Notes under the pieces: generated by a model
Seen by the model: the letters and a program-made list of their open reading frames with translations, nothing else
The model's database searches: none
What the model was told of the DNA's origin: nothing
NCBI GenBank assembly: GCA_004794785.1
Contig: SJOL01003040.1
Span: 1,040,997-1,104,996, forward strand
Direction of reading: 5' to 3'
Source of the DNA: Opisthorchis felineus
Taxonomy: Eukaryota > Platyhelminthes > Trematoda > Opisthorchiida > Opisthorchiidae
DNA: 64,000 nucleotides
Part shown: in pieces, positions 34,401 through 47,470 of the stretch
Position numbering within the stretch: the first letter of the stretch is position 1
Layout: every line of letters begins with the position of its first letter
Translations under genes and position numbers: made by a program

Positions 34401-37400
34401 TAGAAATGCTCGCAGGCACTGTCACCATGAACGTTAAACTTGAACCAACTACAACGGTTAGCGCCATAGAGAAAAAAACGAAAAGGTCCAATCTTCCAAA
34501 AACGTTTATCGAAGCAATCATCAAAACCATAGCCGTGAAAACAATAATCATTTGGCTGTTGAAACCGAGAGATAATGTTGTCAAGGGACTGTTGTTTAAG
34601 GTGTGAATCCTCCTGTTTGCACACCGTGATTCAACATACTGACTACCGGCAACGAAACAAAACGTTGCACTGTTGAGCGAAAAAAATCGTATACCAGTTT
34701 TCTCATTACCGGCACTAATTACCAAGGTATAATGCAGTTTTCCAAGGATGAGGGAATTTTGGCAACCGGACAAGCCGAAAGGCCTCAGCAGTTACGGCCG
34801 CCATCTATCCGTAAATAATTTTACATTGGAAAAAAATTGGATCAGCGATCCTTGAAAAAGTTTTACAGAACCCATATGTGTGAATCTTGTCGGCCTGATA
34901 AGCTTGATAAGCAGTCGCATAAAAATGATGAAACCGTTAACAGCCTAACAGAAACTCAGTAAATAATGATATGCGATACGAATGAACAGTCTGCGCTAAC
35001 CGGTGCTACAAAAGGTCACTCGATTTCACGGAAATCATAATATGGGTTAGTTTGGGAATTATTGGGCCTTTTTACTAATGACAGGTGTAATTTTCAACCC
35101 GTTATAACTTGCTTGGTCATCTTTTGGAGCCGTTGTTTGTTCAATATCACGAGGTTTCGCTGTCTAAAAAAAGCGAATCGTTTTAGACTTTTGAAGAATC
35201 CGAGCTTACCAAAGGCTGCAGTGGCTGATTGATTCTCTGAGCCAAAAGAGTTTCATCGGGCCTCTAATTTACTGAACATTATCACAACGAGTGGCGGGTT
35301 GTGTTACTACATCTGACTGTATTTTTCAGATGTGGCGTCCAAAGTGTGAAGATCCTATTTGGCAAACTGTCATGAAAATGTATACTGTCAGAGAAGCGCT
35401 TACTTTTGGAAGACCAAGATAATTTGTTCACCTGTATCGGCAACGTGGACTGAGTGTCACAAAATATAAATATTGGCTGCTTGAATGAATTGGCGATATT
35501 CATCTGACTACCGTCTGGGTTTTTTGTCAGCATGGCCCACTTCAGACTACGTGACTTGATAACAGCGACCCGCTCAATTAGTGGACTGATTAGTCTAGAT
35601 GTGAGCCCATATTGTGACTTCACCTGCATGTTATGTGTGGTCAGTGTTCATGAGCCACCCAAGCATGGCTTATCTACAGTTGTTATAGAGACGGTTAAAT
35701 TTGAAGGAAATTTGTGTTCTGATACCTTGTTGGTGAGTCTGATCAGGATGAACGGCAACCAGCTCTGTTGCCTATCGATTTTGTCACGAGTTCTACTTTC
35801 CATTGTACTAGAAAACATAAAGTAATATGACCGAAAAACCCAGAGGTTTCATGGAGGACATTACTTATCGACGTGGCAAAGGTTTTTGAACGACGTTCAA
35901 ATTATTCAGGTATAATGGTAATGACGATGGTCCTTGTTAATAGTATCCTTAGGTCCGTTAGTGGCGCAATCTTTTAGCTTCTCTGTGTTTGTGTCTTCCA
36001 ATTTCTCCTTGATTTCTGTGTTACGCACAGTCAGGCGTGTAAATGTACCTAACATTTATCTGGAAAACGATCAGTCTTTGAAGTTTATCATAAGAAAAAC
36101 TGAGAAAATAAACTTTTATGCTTCACGTATCTTTTAAGCGTGTGTGGCTTTTGTTCATTTTATTATAAACGCAAAACGAATGTCTGGTGGCTGTCGGGGC
36201 GAAATATTTGTTGAGTTTACTGAATAATAAAAACAATTACAGTCAGCCCGTTTTGTTGCACATTTCCCCAAGATGTTTCCTAATGTGTTGTAGGTTTTGG
36301 AAATGAGACGAAACAGAATTGATGACTTTTACTCAGAATAGGATGTGATCAGAGGTCGTCATTTTTAATCACAGGTATCTCAGTAAGAGGCTGGTATCCA
36401 GATGCGCCATGCAAACCAGAGAGGATGCCATCTGTAAGACAATTGCTTTAGAACAGTGCATTATTAGGATGCAGCAGTGAGACAAAAATCTGCAAAGGGA
36501 AAACGACATTTTTCGACAGCCCTAATTTTGATTGCGTTGGCACTCACCACAATAGCCGAATGTAATTAGAAAAGAAAATTCCCCACAGCGGTCAAGAGTG
36601 CAAAAACGAAATATATTCTGGTTAACTAGGACGAAAACCAGCCGTCGGGCTTTCAGTAGGTTTTTAAACGCTCGTTTCTAGGCTGGAGATAATTTAAAAT
36701 GAAGAATACAAGCCATAATCGTGCACTTCGATTGATCCACAAAGGTCTAAAATCTGAGTGTGGGCAACTTTCCAGAAAGTTGCCCATGGTTTGAAATGCC
36801 AGCTCTCAAAGGTGAATGCCATTTGCACATGTATTCTAGATTTCTAATTAAATCTCTAACGATAGTCTTTGGTTGGTTACATTACATAAGTTTAGCCGGA
36901 GTGGATCAAAGTACAAACAGCTGCCGAAGACCAAAAAATGAAGCGTTTGTTTTAATGAGCAAAGGAGTATGTCAGCACAACCACACATGATTTAAGCTTT
37001 TCAGGTAGGTCAGATATGTAACCAAATATAGTTAATTATTCCATCCTTGACGGAAACGTCCGTACTTCGCGCTAACATGCATTTTCCGCTGCATAGCAAG
37101 GTTATTTTGTGATTTAAAAACGAATAACTGTTCAACCAGAACATTTCATGCTGCACATAGGGCACTCTAAGATGAGAAACAAAGAATCGATGTACTAGCT
37201 GCATATTTCTTGCCTAAAAATTCCCATCACTTTGGGTACCCGTTTGCACACTAAATTAAGGTACGCATTCAGAAAAACTGCGCATCAACACTAGGTCGCA
37301 GGCGATGATATGACGACTGATTTTCAATCCCACAATTCGTGACTGAATATTGAATGCAAGCTCGAGAAGCGCGCTTATATAGTGATCTTGAAAAAGGGTA

Positions 37401-37539
37401 GCACCAGTCGTTGGCAGTCAGAAGTGTCTCAACATCCATGTGATAAGTACGTTGTGTCAGTAGCCTATACTGCAACCTCACATATCGTATAGGCCGAAGC
37501 AAGAAGCGGTAGTTATGGCAAAAACAGTTATGTACGAGA
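31485..37539. other. Unrecognised sequence with one CpG-richer block
   Basis: 32370-32830 is richer in G+C and CpG than its surroundings and has overlapping open frames on both strands. It ends at a donor-like A/GTGAGT (32819-32826), so it could be a first exon or promoter, but no domain was recognised. Elsewhere there are only short frames, including a two-helix-like hydrophobic minus-strand frame at 34381-34773 that may just reflect T-rich DNA. Confidence 0.3.
36761..36786. repeat. 12-bp inverted repeat with 2-bp spacer
   Basis: TGGGCAACTTTC and GAAAGTTGCCCA are perfect complements around CA. It is a strong cruciform or hairpin candidate and is not part of a recognised repeat. Confidence 0.75.
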
Positions 37540-37592
37540 TGTTAATTTGAGGTCCCCGTTAGGACCAGTGTTGTTTGCAAATGAGTGTACCT
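37540..37592 (+). mobile_element. Small distal fragment of the hammerhead repeat
   Basis: TTTGCAAATGAGTGTA at 37573-37588 is identical to the family block. The preceding GAGGTCCCCGTTAGGACCAG is a mutated version of GGTGAGTCTCCCGCGAAACC. It ends at the common GTGTA boundary. Confidence 0.45.
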
Positions 37593-37605
37593 TGCCAACT
37601 GCGTG

Positions 37606-37641
37606 TAGTTTGAGCTCAATCTTATGAATGAGCTCAAACTA
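37606..37641. repeat. 13-bp inverted repeat with 10-base loop
   Basis: TAGTTTGAGCTCA and TGAGCTCAAACTA are exact reverse complements. They lie just downstream of the hammerhead-repeat fragment. Confidence 0.75.
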
Positions 37642-39894
37642 GTTCTGGTTGCTTTGCCCATTTTATGAATCATAAGAGTAACTAACGATTTCAATGAGTT
37701 TTCATTAGCCCGCTGTAAGTCGTAAGTTATGTAAATCAGGTGAGCATATCTGCAACCGAAGTTACTCCAGCCGAAGAAAAACGAGAATTTTGTTAACATC
37801 AACACTGTGTGGATCATTTGATTAAATAAACAAAAAATAATGATTACAATGCCGTTTAAAATGTTTGGCTTATTCACTACCTAACAATTCTTTCTAATGA
37901 CATTTGATATACCACGCAACGTTTGCACTGGTGTTTAACTGTTAACTGTCAAATGTATCCTAAAATTAGTCGATACTTCAAACTGCATTACGCAGATCAT
38001 CAATACAAATTTCACGTCAATGAAAACCTTCAAAAATCTGTTTTATAAGTGTAACATCAAACTACCAACCGATTCCACAATGATTTATTTCATGACGATG
38101 GTTTTTCTATTGTAATGTGACAGAAAATGAATTTGACAAAAGTTGTCTGAAATTCCCTCGGTTACTTTTGACAATCATGTAAATGCCACATGCTTGGCCC
38201 AAAAGTGACGGCAAAAGGCCATCATTTTTGTCGTGTTCCATAGATTTGTAAAACTTGCGAGAGCAAGTACCCAAAATAACAACACAAGTTGTTCCGTTTA
38301 TTAAGTTTTAAAATTGCCAAAATTTTATTATATTGCTCTTTGTCATAAATTTAGGGCGATTTAAAAAATCAGAAACTGATGTCCTACTAATATGTGGTAA
38401 AGAGATAATTTGTCTTGAATTAGTTTTGGTTTCGTGAACTCACTCAGCGGATATTTTCATGTCTTTCCAGTGCAAATACGCTGTGGAACACTCGTGAAAC
38501 ACCTCCTTAAAGCAGAGCACTCTGATTTGGAGAGCAACTGTGATTTCATTTGAAGAGAATGATCCGGGCAGGTTACATCTGCGCCAGAACGAAACTCCGT
38601 TGAATAGGTAAAATTAGTTTTGCAAGTTACTGTTTGAAGCTCAGGAAATGACAGCTTCTCCGGTCCTTTCCAAAGTTCCACAAGGCAGTTAAATGGGCTA
38701 ATTTTACAAGAAACAGAGTAAAAAACTACAAATAAATATTAATCTACTTCGCTATCATTCGATGAATATTAAGATAGTGTTCGTTATTTTTTTCCTACAG
38801 TTTGATGTGTTTTATCGGGGAGGCCCACTTGGTTGTCGCCGATTTGCGTAAGCCACATTACATCTCTAGACATCACCGCCGTTCATATCAGAACCTGATA
38901 AAAGAAGCGTTTGCTTCAGTTACAGGAAAATTACTGTCAGTTCAGAATGTTGTATAAGGGGTGGTTGAATTAAGTTAAGCCTTTAAGGGTTTCATGAAGC
39001 CAGGAAACCCCCTGAATGAAACTGACATGCAGAAAATCGTTTTGTGTCAATAAATAGGAAAACCAAGAATAAATTACTTAATACAAGGTTCTCAATGCGG
39101 TTTGTGTCTTTTCTTGCGCAACAGGACTAAAAAATCTCCCACTTGAGGGAGTGACTGAGGCTTACATTATCTATTTGTTCGTTGGCCTCTCTTCAGCCAT
39201 GTGTGCCCTGCTGAACTTGAATGTGAACAACTGAGTTGTAGTCATGGAACTTCAAAATTAGCCAGTAGAAGAAGAATTGACGCCAATGAGGGACTGTCTG
39301 TTTGAAATGCTTTCTTTTTGCTAGTTGTACCTAATAAAATTTGTCAGGATTACCGTTTTATTAACAACGCAACCTTCTCACCCCTTTTAACTCCCGGAGT
39401 TCAGTCTTAGGTTAGTAGTGAAAGAATAATGGGTCTCCGACATGAGCAAACCGTTGGTTCATTCAGTTTATTTTTCTTGGACAAGCTAGCAATTGGTCGA
39501 TTGGTTATTCTTTCCGGGCTTTGTTTTCCTTTTCAGGTGTTTTGTTTGTGCTATCAAAATGGCTACTTAATTATTAAATTTGTCATAGCTATTCAACTTC
39601 GCTAAAATCTACTCCAAATACCTGACAACATACTTAATCCTCTAAGGGCGTGCCCCAATGCAGTGCCCTCCACAATGTACCCTGTCTCTCATCCTAGGTG
39701 TCCGTAATATTTATGTGAATGGCTATAATGAAAATCATCCAAAGCCCCTTAGCTATTTTGTTGCATTGTCGCGATGACTGACAGTACCTAACATTTTATA
39801 CGTATTTCATCCTGGTGATATCGACTGCGATGGGGGAAGCCTAACTTTTCATGACGCAATAAAAATCCTAGCAACAAATTAATGAATCGTCTCT
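37642..39894. other. Unrecognised AT-rich sequence
   Basis: Nothing recognisable was found. Frames are short on both strands. Confidence 0.4.
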
Positions 39895-40010
39895 TTTCAA
39901 ATACACTAATTTCCACTGGAGAATCAACTGATGCCCAGATGAATCTCCTGTTTATGATGTCAGAAAGCTTTCAGCAAACTTATGAGTAGCGCATTACGTT
40001 TATACAAACG
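39895..40010. mobile_element. Decayed inverted junction of two hammerhead-repeat copies
   Basis: 39895-39958 reads as a minus-strand copy (ACACTAATTT, ATGCCCAGATGAATCTCCTG, TTTATGATG). 39959-40010 reads as a plus-strand post-ribozyme part (GAAAGCTTTCAGCAAACTTATGAGTAGCGCATTACG). The two orientations meet next to GATG, as at 18093/18094, although a few bases of GTGGGC are lost. Confidence 0.55.
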
Positions 40011-43000
40011 CTTCTTGACTTTACTGACTGCCTGTAGTTGCACATTAGTATCGAACTGCCTAGAGAAATCGCTGAATGCACAAGTGTAAGTGTGTAATGT
40101 AGCCGGCTATGGTACCGGGTCTTAGATCTTCAGTAGATATGAAAACAGGAAATTTGGTGCTTTGTCATCCTCTTCTCCTAAACATCTGACCCTAGCTGGA
40201 GGACAGCATCTGGTCTTTGAATTCTAATATATGATGCTACAATCTGTAAATTAGATTCTCTTAAAAATGCGTTCACCACGCAAGTGTTGATTTGGTTGCT
40301 GCCCGTTCCTCATAGAGTTCGTCCGTTTCTACGAGAAAAATGAACAGAAGTGACCAAAGCCTGTCCAGATGGAGTGTGGTTCCGTGAAAATATCCTAGCA
40401 GTTTTATTGTGTACCAATTTGAATGTACTTAATGGTGATTACAGAACTCATGATAGTTTCATCAGATAAATGAACTCAAAACTTTCTTGATGCTTAACGC
40501 ACACGACTTTTAAATTACATTTTCATCAGGCTTACACACATTTGCTTTTACAAAATTAACTCGTATTATTTGGAAGGCCCTGGTTCATTAGCTAATAAAT
40601 ATTTATTTCCCAAACTTAATGCTTTTTCCTGGCATTGAAGACAGCGCAATTCCAGCTACAAGCCCGGTCAAGCATTCGATCTATTGAAATTGTTAGAAAG
40701 AGTTTTTTGCAAGCAAATTACAGAAATGTAACGACCAGTAAATTGGGATTTCCGACATACCTAAGTGTACTGCGATTATGAGACACCGTGGCCTGCTGCC
40801 AATAGTCGGTCTCTGAAAAGTCCGCTAGTCTGTTTACACGGATGTTATTACGGCCTCAAGCCAGTAATAAAGAGTTTGGGTTAACTTTTTAGGTAAGATC
40901 AGTTTAAGGCATCCTGACCCAAATGCCCTATTTCGTAATCCAGACGGAGCCGAATAGAAAGTATGTAGAAGAGCCTAACAAATTTTGCAAGATGAACTGC
41001 TGAATGTGTGCTTTCCCTTTTAATATACCTGGGGAAAAGCAGCCGTTTTGTTGTTTCAGAAGCATAATTGGCTTGAGACGTCGGTTCACACGGTATATCG
41101 ATAAAATACTTGGGAAAGACGTCTGCAAGCACGATGTCTTCCAGAAAATCTTCCTAAAGCAACGTTTGTGAACAGATATTTTGGTTCAGCTGTATCAGTT
41201 TTACAACCCACCGTTGTTTAGGATTGACACAACTGTGAGCACAAAAACCACTGATTTGCCGCATGACAGATTGAGAATTGTAGAACACGATCGGAGCTTT
41301 TAATATTACAAATACTTGTTGAGAGAAAGCCCTCATGACTTTCTGTTCGCAGGGCACCCAAATATTTGGAAAGATTTAACAAGCTGCCGAAATGGGATGA
41401 ACCAGTGGAAGTTAAACGGTCACCGTTCGTTTAGACGAACGAATTTGGGTTTGCCCCAAAAGCAGCATCAGACCTCGGTAGGCAGCGCATTCAAATAACG
41501 CTTTTATTCATCAAAGCTATCTGTATAATGATAAGTGGGAAAGTTTTCATTATGGTTTTTTACAATGTTATCATCAACTAGTCGCTCTAGACGACAATGT
41601 ATTAAAGTTACCTTTCCGAACAAATCTGCAAAAATCTTTCAACCCTTGAAAATTGCGAGACCAACATGACGTCTGATATATCACTGTTTGTGCCACACAA
41701 GAATAAAACATTCAGATATTTTGCTGTATACAAAACGGGTCGTGTGTTACTGTGGTCAACTGGGAGTGACATTATACGGGCGAACGAATGGTTGGTTCTA
41801 ATAACTCGTAGTTTCAAAAGTTCCTCCCATTTCCAGACAGACTTGTAAAAGTTCGAACAAAGTTTGTTTGTTTCCTGGACACTTCACACACTCCTCCACA
41901 CACTTACCGTTTTACTCAGGACGCAACAAAGAGCAACCTACTTGACTAAATTTACGCCTCAACTTGAAGAGGATGTGCGTAACCTATTATAAGACAGTTC
42001 GCCAAAATATTTTATTGCGATATTGTTAAAAGTTGTACACTTCACTTTGAAACGAAACAGTCGTTTTTGCTTGACATTCAACAAAAATGGAACACAAACA
42101 AGAGAACGATTGAAACTGGCCTCGTTTGATATGGTAGATATGGTGGTCTCTAATGTAAAATATTTGCAACTTTGGACATGGAAAGCATTAACCCTTGTTA
42201 CCAAAGTGAATTGTGCCTACCATTATATAGATAAAACTGGTAGGTTTTTTTGTGGCGGTGTAGACTTCTTTCTTAATTAAGTGATTAGCTTCCGCCATCC
42301 TTCGTTATGGTTAAGTATTAAAATGGCGAATAGCATCCAGGTCCAAATTGCTCGTGGACAGACCACTCAAACATAAAAATGTTTTCCGGACCATGCCTCG
42401 GTTTTCTTTGTTTTTCACAAAGCTGCTCGATTTCCGCTAGATTTTTGTGCTTTTTTTCAAAAGCCTACTTTTGTTTGGATTCGAACGATTCTGTATGACC
42501 GCGTAATTAATCGACATGTCGCGTGTTGTAAACGTGCTTGTTTTTTCAACCACAAACAAACAAAGGACATGCGGGTATCCTGCTGAAATTTGTCAAAAAT
42601 TTTAATTAAATGTGTTAAAAAACACGCTTTAGGCACCATTTAGAAGCACAGAACGCTTTTTTAGTGGCTACCGCTTTCTTGAAGAAAAAACTAGTATTTT
42701 GATGAAGGTTTAAAAGCTATACTAAGTAACACAAATATAGTGGGTGAGTTTACACCTTTGGAAGAAGGGTAAAATTGAAAAATTCATCAAAACACACCCA
42801 TTAAAAATCACCAGCAGCACTGTTTTGGCCTTAGGCGTTTTTTACAATTATGATAACGTTGCGTTACCAATAAACAGCCTCACACAGGAGTAATCAACCA
42901 TGCCCAAGTTTGTGAGCAATGAATCCATTTAGATTTCTCTTCAACTGTTAGTAGTCGCTTGAACTGCTCAACGCCGCGAACTGTTCTACTGTAGTTGTTG

Positions 43001-46000
43001 ATTTGCGGAACAGTTGGAATTGGTGGAGTTTCTCTACTCACCTCGTTTAGAAAAGTTGACTTTGCGCACAGTAAGTTTAGTATCTCCGGGGACAAAGGCT
43101 TTACGAAGCCCATGTGGAATAACCTCAAAGTGTCAGGTTGATTAGCTGTTGAAAATTTTGATGGTTTATTCTCCATGTGCCAGACTGGAAAATTTTCTTC
43201 AGAAATCTCTCGAAGTATTTCTTTAAGTCCGTCAAAACTCGAGATTATGCAACAGACGGTTCATATGTTTCTGATCGAGTGAGATGGTTATTATCATATC
43301 ATTATGCTGTCTAGCAAGTGTAAACCATTTGAACCGGAATCGTGTGCTATACGCCAGTGGACATGTCGTAATCAATATTCATAAAGTTAAACATCACCGG
43401 AGAGAAAGTAGTAGACGTTCTAGAAAATCTTTGTGTTACAAGGAGAAGTCGCATCTCTCGAAATATTTGCCGAGCCAACAGTCATCTGAGATTAAAGATT
43501 CTTTGGATAGTTACTGCGCGTTGCCGAGCCAGTCCTCGTTTTAGAAATGAAATGTTTTGCGTCGTATGTGGTACAACGCCATTCCGTGTAAGTGAATAAC
43601 AATTTTCCTGCTGATCTAGACACAAAGACAAATTTAATTTTGAACCATAAACTTCAAAGATTTGCGAGTATTTTCGCAAATGATTGATACACATATTTGC
43701 TTAGCATGTAATGCTTTGTCAAGTAGAGCGTCTCAAACACTGCTTCCGTAGCTACTGCTTCAATCGTTGACAACCGATGTCATCATGAATTCCAAAACAA
43801 GTAACAAAAGATGTCTCAAAGGATAGTTGAACCTGACCTTGATCTGAGACACATTCTATAGTTGTAGGTCTCTTTTGCAATACAAACCAAGACTGCTTAC
43901 AGATGTCATGATAAGTATCCAAGATTTTGCCTTAAAAGGAGCGGAACGGTAGCATAATACTTCTTAGGCCCCATTTGAGACGTCAAAAAAATTAACTGCA
44001 ATTAAACCCCTCGTTTTAACCTCATGTATCAGGTGGTTTATGTATGCATTGGTGGTGACATGATTGTATCACATTTCAAGTAAACGGGGTTCAGCTTTCG
44101 GAAAAGTTCAGTTCGGAACAGGGATACTTAATGATGGTAGGTTCCAGTAGAGCTCATGATAGTAGGTTTTTATTCAAAGTGAGCCAGGATACCCCCCGAG
44201 GCGGTAAAGAAGGACTTCTGCAACAGAATAAAGTTGACAAGCTAAAATGTCGCATTCACTCATAGGAGGTAAGTCTATTTGACATCTTCAAAAGCCGGTT
44301 TCTCATACAGTTACTCTCGCAGGAAGGGAAGCCAACAACAAAGGCTCCTCAAAACCTTCATAATCTTAGCTCACACTAATGCCGTTGTTTCAGCGCCATT
44401 TAGATCCCACTTATTCACTAGCAAAGCTGCTTCTTAGCATTTTTTTGGAATTTTCACCGTATTCGTTATGACGTCTTAGATTTTGCCCTGAATTTCATGC
44501 AGTTCCCAGTATCTTGCATTTGTAGTGCGAAAAAAAGTCAAAAATCGCCAGGTATTTGGGTTTAGTATAACTGAAGGACGCGTCACGCTTCATTGATAAG
44601 TATTTCAACAACCGCTAGCCAGAGAAAACAAGCTCTTCTAAGGCATGCTTTCACACGAGACTTGAAGTGACTGTTTGATGATATATGTAATACTCGGAAA
44701 CTGTCAAAACGTGCAAAAGTTCTGAAAAAATATTTACTCCCAAAACACACTGAAATATTGCGAAAATTCATTTAAGCGTGTTGCGTGGGTTAGAAAATTA
44801 CCGTTTTTTCTCTATTTTTAAATGGCGCTGTTTTCACTCTGTGCGGTAAGTTGTTTAGTGAGTGGATTTCACGTAGCCCTAATTTTGTATGAAGTAGTCC
44901 ATAAATTTACCTAGCATAAACAACACTCTTTCTGGCAAGCCATACCATTGAAACCATTTAAGCGGAAAAGTTTCTCCACAAATATTAGAAAATGCATATT
45001 TAAATCGAGTCGTTTTTAACTCGAACAGGCCCATTAATGGTAGGTCAGTTGCGTTGGAATCATCTCTAGACTTTAAAGATTCGTATTTCACCAGTTAACA
45101 TATGGTGTGCCAATGTGTTACTCCGGCACAATGAAAAGAGTAAACAACATATGTAATTCATATTTTTAGGTTTTACTCTGCCGTTTAAAAGCATCAAAAG
45201 TTCATCTCCAACGGACAAGGAATAATACTGATCAAGAGTATTTAATTTTAGGAATATTTTATAATATACCAACAGCCTACTAAACACAACGCTGGAGTGT
45301 GTACCGTACTCACTCTTTGTTCGATTTCAAATTTATGACAGTCCAATGGATGACAGCCGTGAAGGATGAACGGGTCTGTTATTTTGCCGCAAAGAATAAT
45401 AAATGCTAACAAATCAGACTGTCACTGTGACTGGGTTTAAGAATGAGCGCGCTTGTCGTAAACGTCCTTCATTTTGATTTACATTTTATCATGAGTTCTG
45501 ATTAGTCAATGCAGATGTAGTTGATTAGCTATTAGAAAGACCGTTTTAACCAAATATGTGGAGAGACTTTCTCAAAAAGTGATTCTGAATTAATACTTAT
45601 CAGCAATTGTGTCTTCTGCGTAAGTAGCTGACTGTTAGATACTTTTGAGTGACTGGTATTACGAAACTTCTAATTGTGGACTAAATCACAGTGATGTTTT
45701 TCGAACAAGATCCCGCCTATTATTTTTTTCGAGACTATTTCTTTTATTTGTTTTTCTCACAATTCCGGTAAACAACTTTCATCCGCAAACTACGTACATA
45801 GTTCACTAGTAATAGCTTTTGGCGAAAAGTGCGGGATACAAATAGTCAACCATGTATCGGTGAAAATTTTTTACTGCATTGAGCGGCAAAAGATCGTCAA
45901 ATCCGGTGCCTAAAGCCATAGGATTTTGGATATGTGAGGAGCCAGCAGGAAATTTTGAGCCTGAGGCATGTCTTGGCTACCGTTCACAGGTAGGCATTCT

Positions 46001-46904
46001 GTCTCACTTAAATACGGACAAAGTGATGCCCTACCGAGGAGCTAATTGGCTGGTAACTATATAACAACGTAATTTGTTTCTGGAGATACAGTAAGAATTT
46101 ACTAAGGTACTATGGACTTGGGAAAGAACAGGTGTTGTTTCCTTGGAGCCAGGTATCGAAGCCGAGAGAACTGAGCAGTTTAAACACAAGCCAGTTAATT
46201 CAAGACCAACAGTTTTAAAACTAAGGCAGTGAACAGTATTAAACGAAACATGCTTTGAAAAACATAAATCAAACAATAATGCGACGTTCCATATTAGGAA
46301 TAATCAGCCTAAATCCATTGAAAACGTTCCAGAATAAACGAGAACATGAATTTGTACAAGGGTGTAGTTACCTATCAATAATTGCCACCAGATAGGTACA
46401 TGTAACCACCTTAACTCATCGGCTTAAAAATTGCTGTTGATGAGAGCTACCAGTCTGAGCTAAATGCTCCAGGACTTCAATGAATATGCTCTTTATTTTT
46501 TGGCACACATGTAGGATAAAATAGACAGTTTGTGCTGGGTTTTTCCGAATGGTCAACTGAATCTGACGTATAGACAAAAGGTGTATAATGTCCGCACCTT
46601 CGTAATCCTAACGCTACGTGGTTGGCGAGATTAACCATGTGGAATTCAGCCAAAAGTCCTAGACGGAATGCAACAACAGTTTACACTCTTATAGTTCATT
46701 AGTTCACTTTAACCTCACTGCTGTTTAGAAGAATTGGCGATAGTCTTAGTCAACTGGTTTATGAGGTGGGAGGTCCTCTTTATACTTGAAGCCACCGGCT
46801 CATAGGTCCCTCGGTCACTGGCGATGAAGTGATATTTGTCTGTACCATTTTCAGGTCACAGAGCAGGCCTTATACGAGAGTACCTGATTCTTTCAGTGGA
46901 AGTG
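40011..46904. other. Unrecognised intergenic or intronic sequence
   Basis: About 6.9 kb without a recognised exon, RNA gene or repeat. Open frames stay below 100 codons and have no familiar motifs. Confidence 0.4.
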
Positions 46905-47221
46905 TTTTCAATGTTTAGATGTAATACATTACTCAAAAGGTTGCTAAAAATTCTTCGACAGCCCACGACCGGTTTCATCCTTTTTGGGGCTCATCGGGAA
47001 GTCGCAGTTCCCGAGTTTCCGTCAACTTCATGTTCAACTTGAATCCAAATTGCACGAAATTAGCGAGGTGCACTCATTTGCAAACAAATTTGGTTTTGCA
47101 GGAGACTCACCTGGAACCCAGCTGAATCTCTCGTTTTTGATGTTTTCAAACAACTGAATGTACTGCACCAGGCCGCCTCATGTTTCAGTTGCTACGATAT
47201 TCGAGATACAGCGATGCATGT
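46905..47221 (-). mobile_element. Hammerhead-repeat unit, one full length
   Basis: A complete unit of about 316 bp on the minus strand, from the CGATGC/CGAATATCG body near 47220 through ATGAGGCGGCCTGG, the distal block, the ribozyme region and the post-ribozyme tail. It is a single copy rather than a tandem, and it lies next to a SINE copy at 47240-47470. Confidence 0.75.
46953..47010 (-). ncRNA. Hammerhead ribozyme copy, predicted inactive
   Basis: The catalytic box is CCGATGAG rather than CTGATGAG (minus strand of 46989-46996), changing a conserved U. The stem II 3' strand is GGAT in place of GGGC. GAAACCGGTC and the stem I 3' strand GTGGGCTGTCG are intact. Confidence 0.7.
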
Positions 47222-47239
47222 TGAATAAGTTATCAGCGG

Positions 47240-47470
47240 TAGGCTGAGAAAAAAATGGCACTGTATATTCTCCGCTGATAGAACTTTTTTGTTTTATTGG
47301 TTACGTGAGAAGGGTTAAAAGTTCCTGTAAGTGAATTCAATCTGTGGTGAAGAGCAGAGAAGCACTTGATCCTCTATGGAATTCAGTGGTATTTTGCCTC
47401 TCACAAAACTCGACAAAGTTTCGAAGCCGCAATATTCCGGTATTTTGAGGATTACCCATTCGGCCAACAA
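47240..47470 (-). mobile_element. Diverged tRNA-derived SINE, second copy
   Basis: The minus strand has GGCCGAATGGGTAAT (A-box-like, 47465-47451) and GCGGCTTCGAAAC (B-box-like, 47430-47418). These are followed by TTTTGTGAGAGG and a tail containing GTGCTTCTCTGC that matches the copy at 18370-18590. Both boxes have substitutions relative to the first copy. Confidence 0.5.

Noticed and set aside
34381..34773. 130-codon minus-strand frame with two hydrophobic helices
   Set aside because: The hydrophobicity follows from T-rich codons, and a competing plus-strand frame with a splice acceptor covers the same DNA. No family was recognised.
42470..42560. GTTCGAATCC on the minus strand as a tRNA gene
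   Set aside because: The B box is good but no A box, anticodon arm or acceptor stem can be formed upstream.
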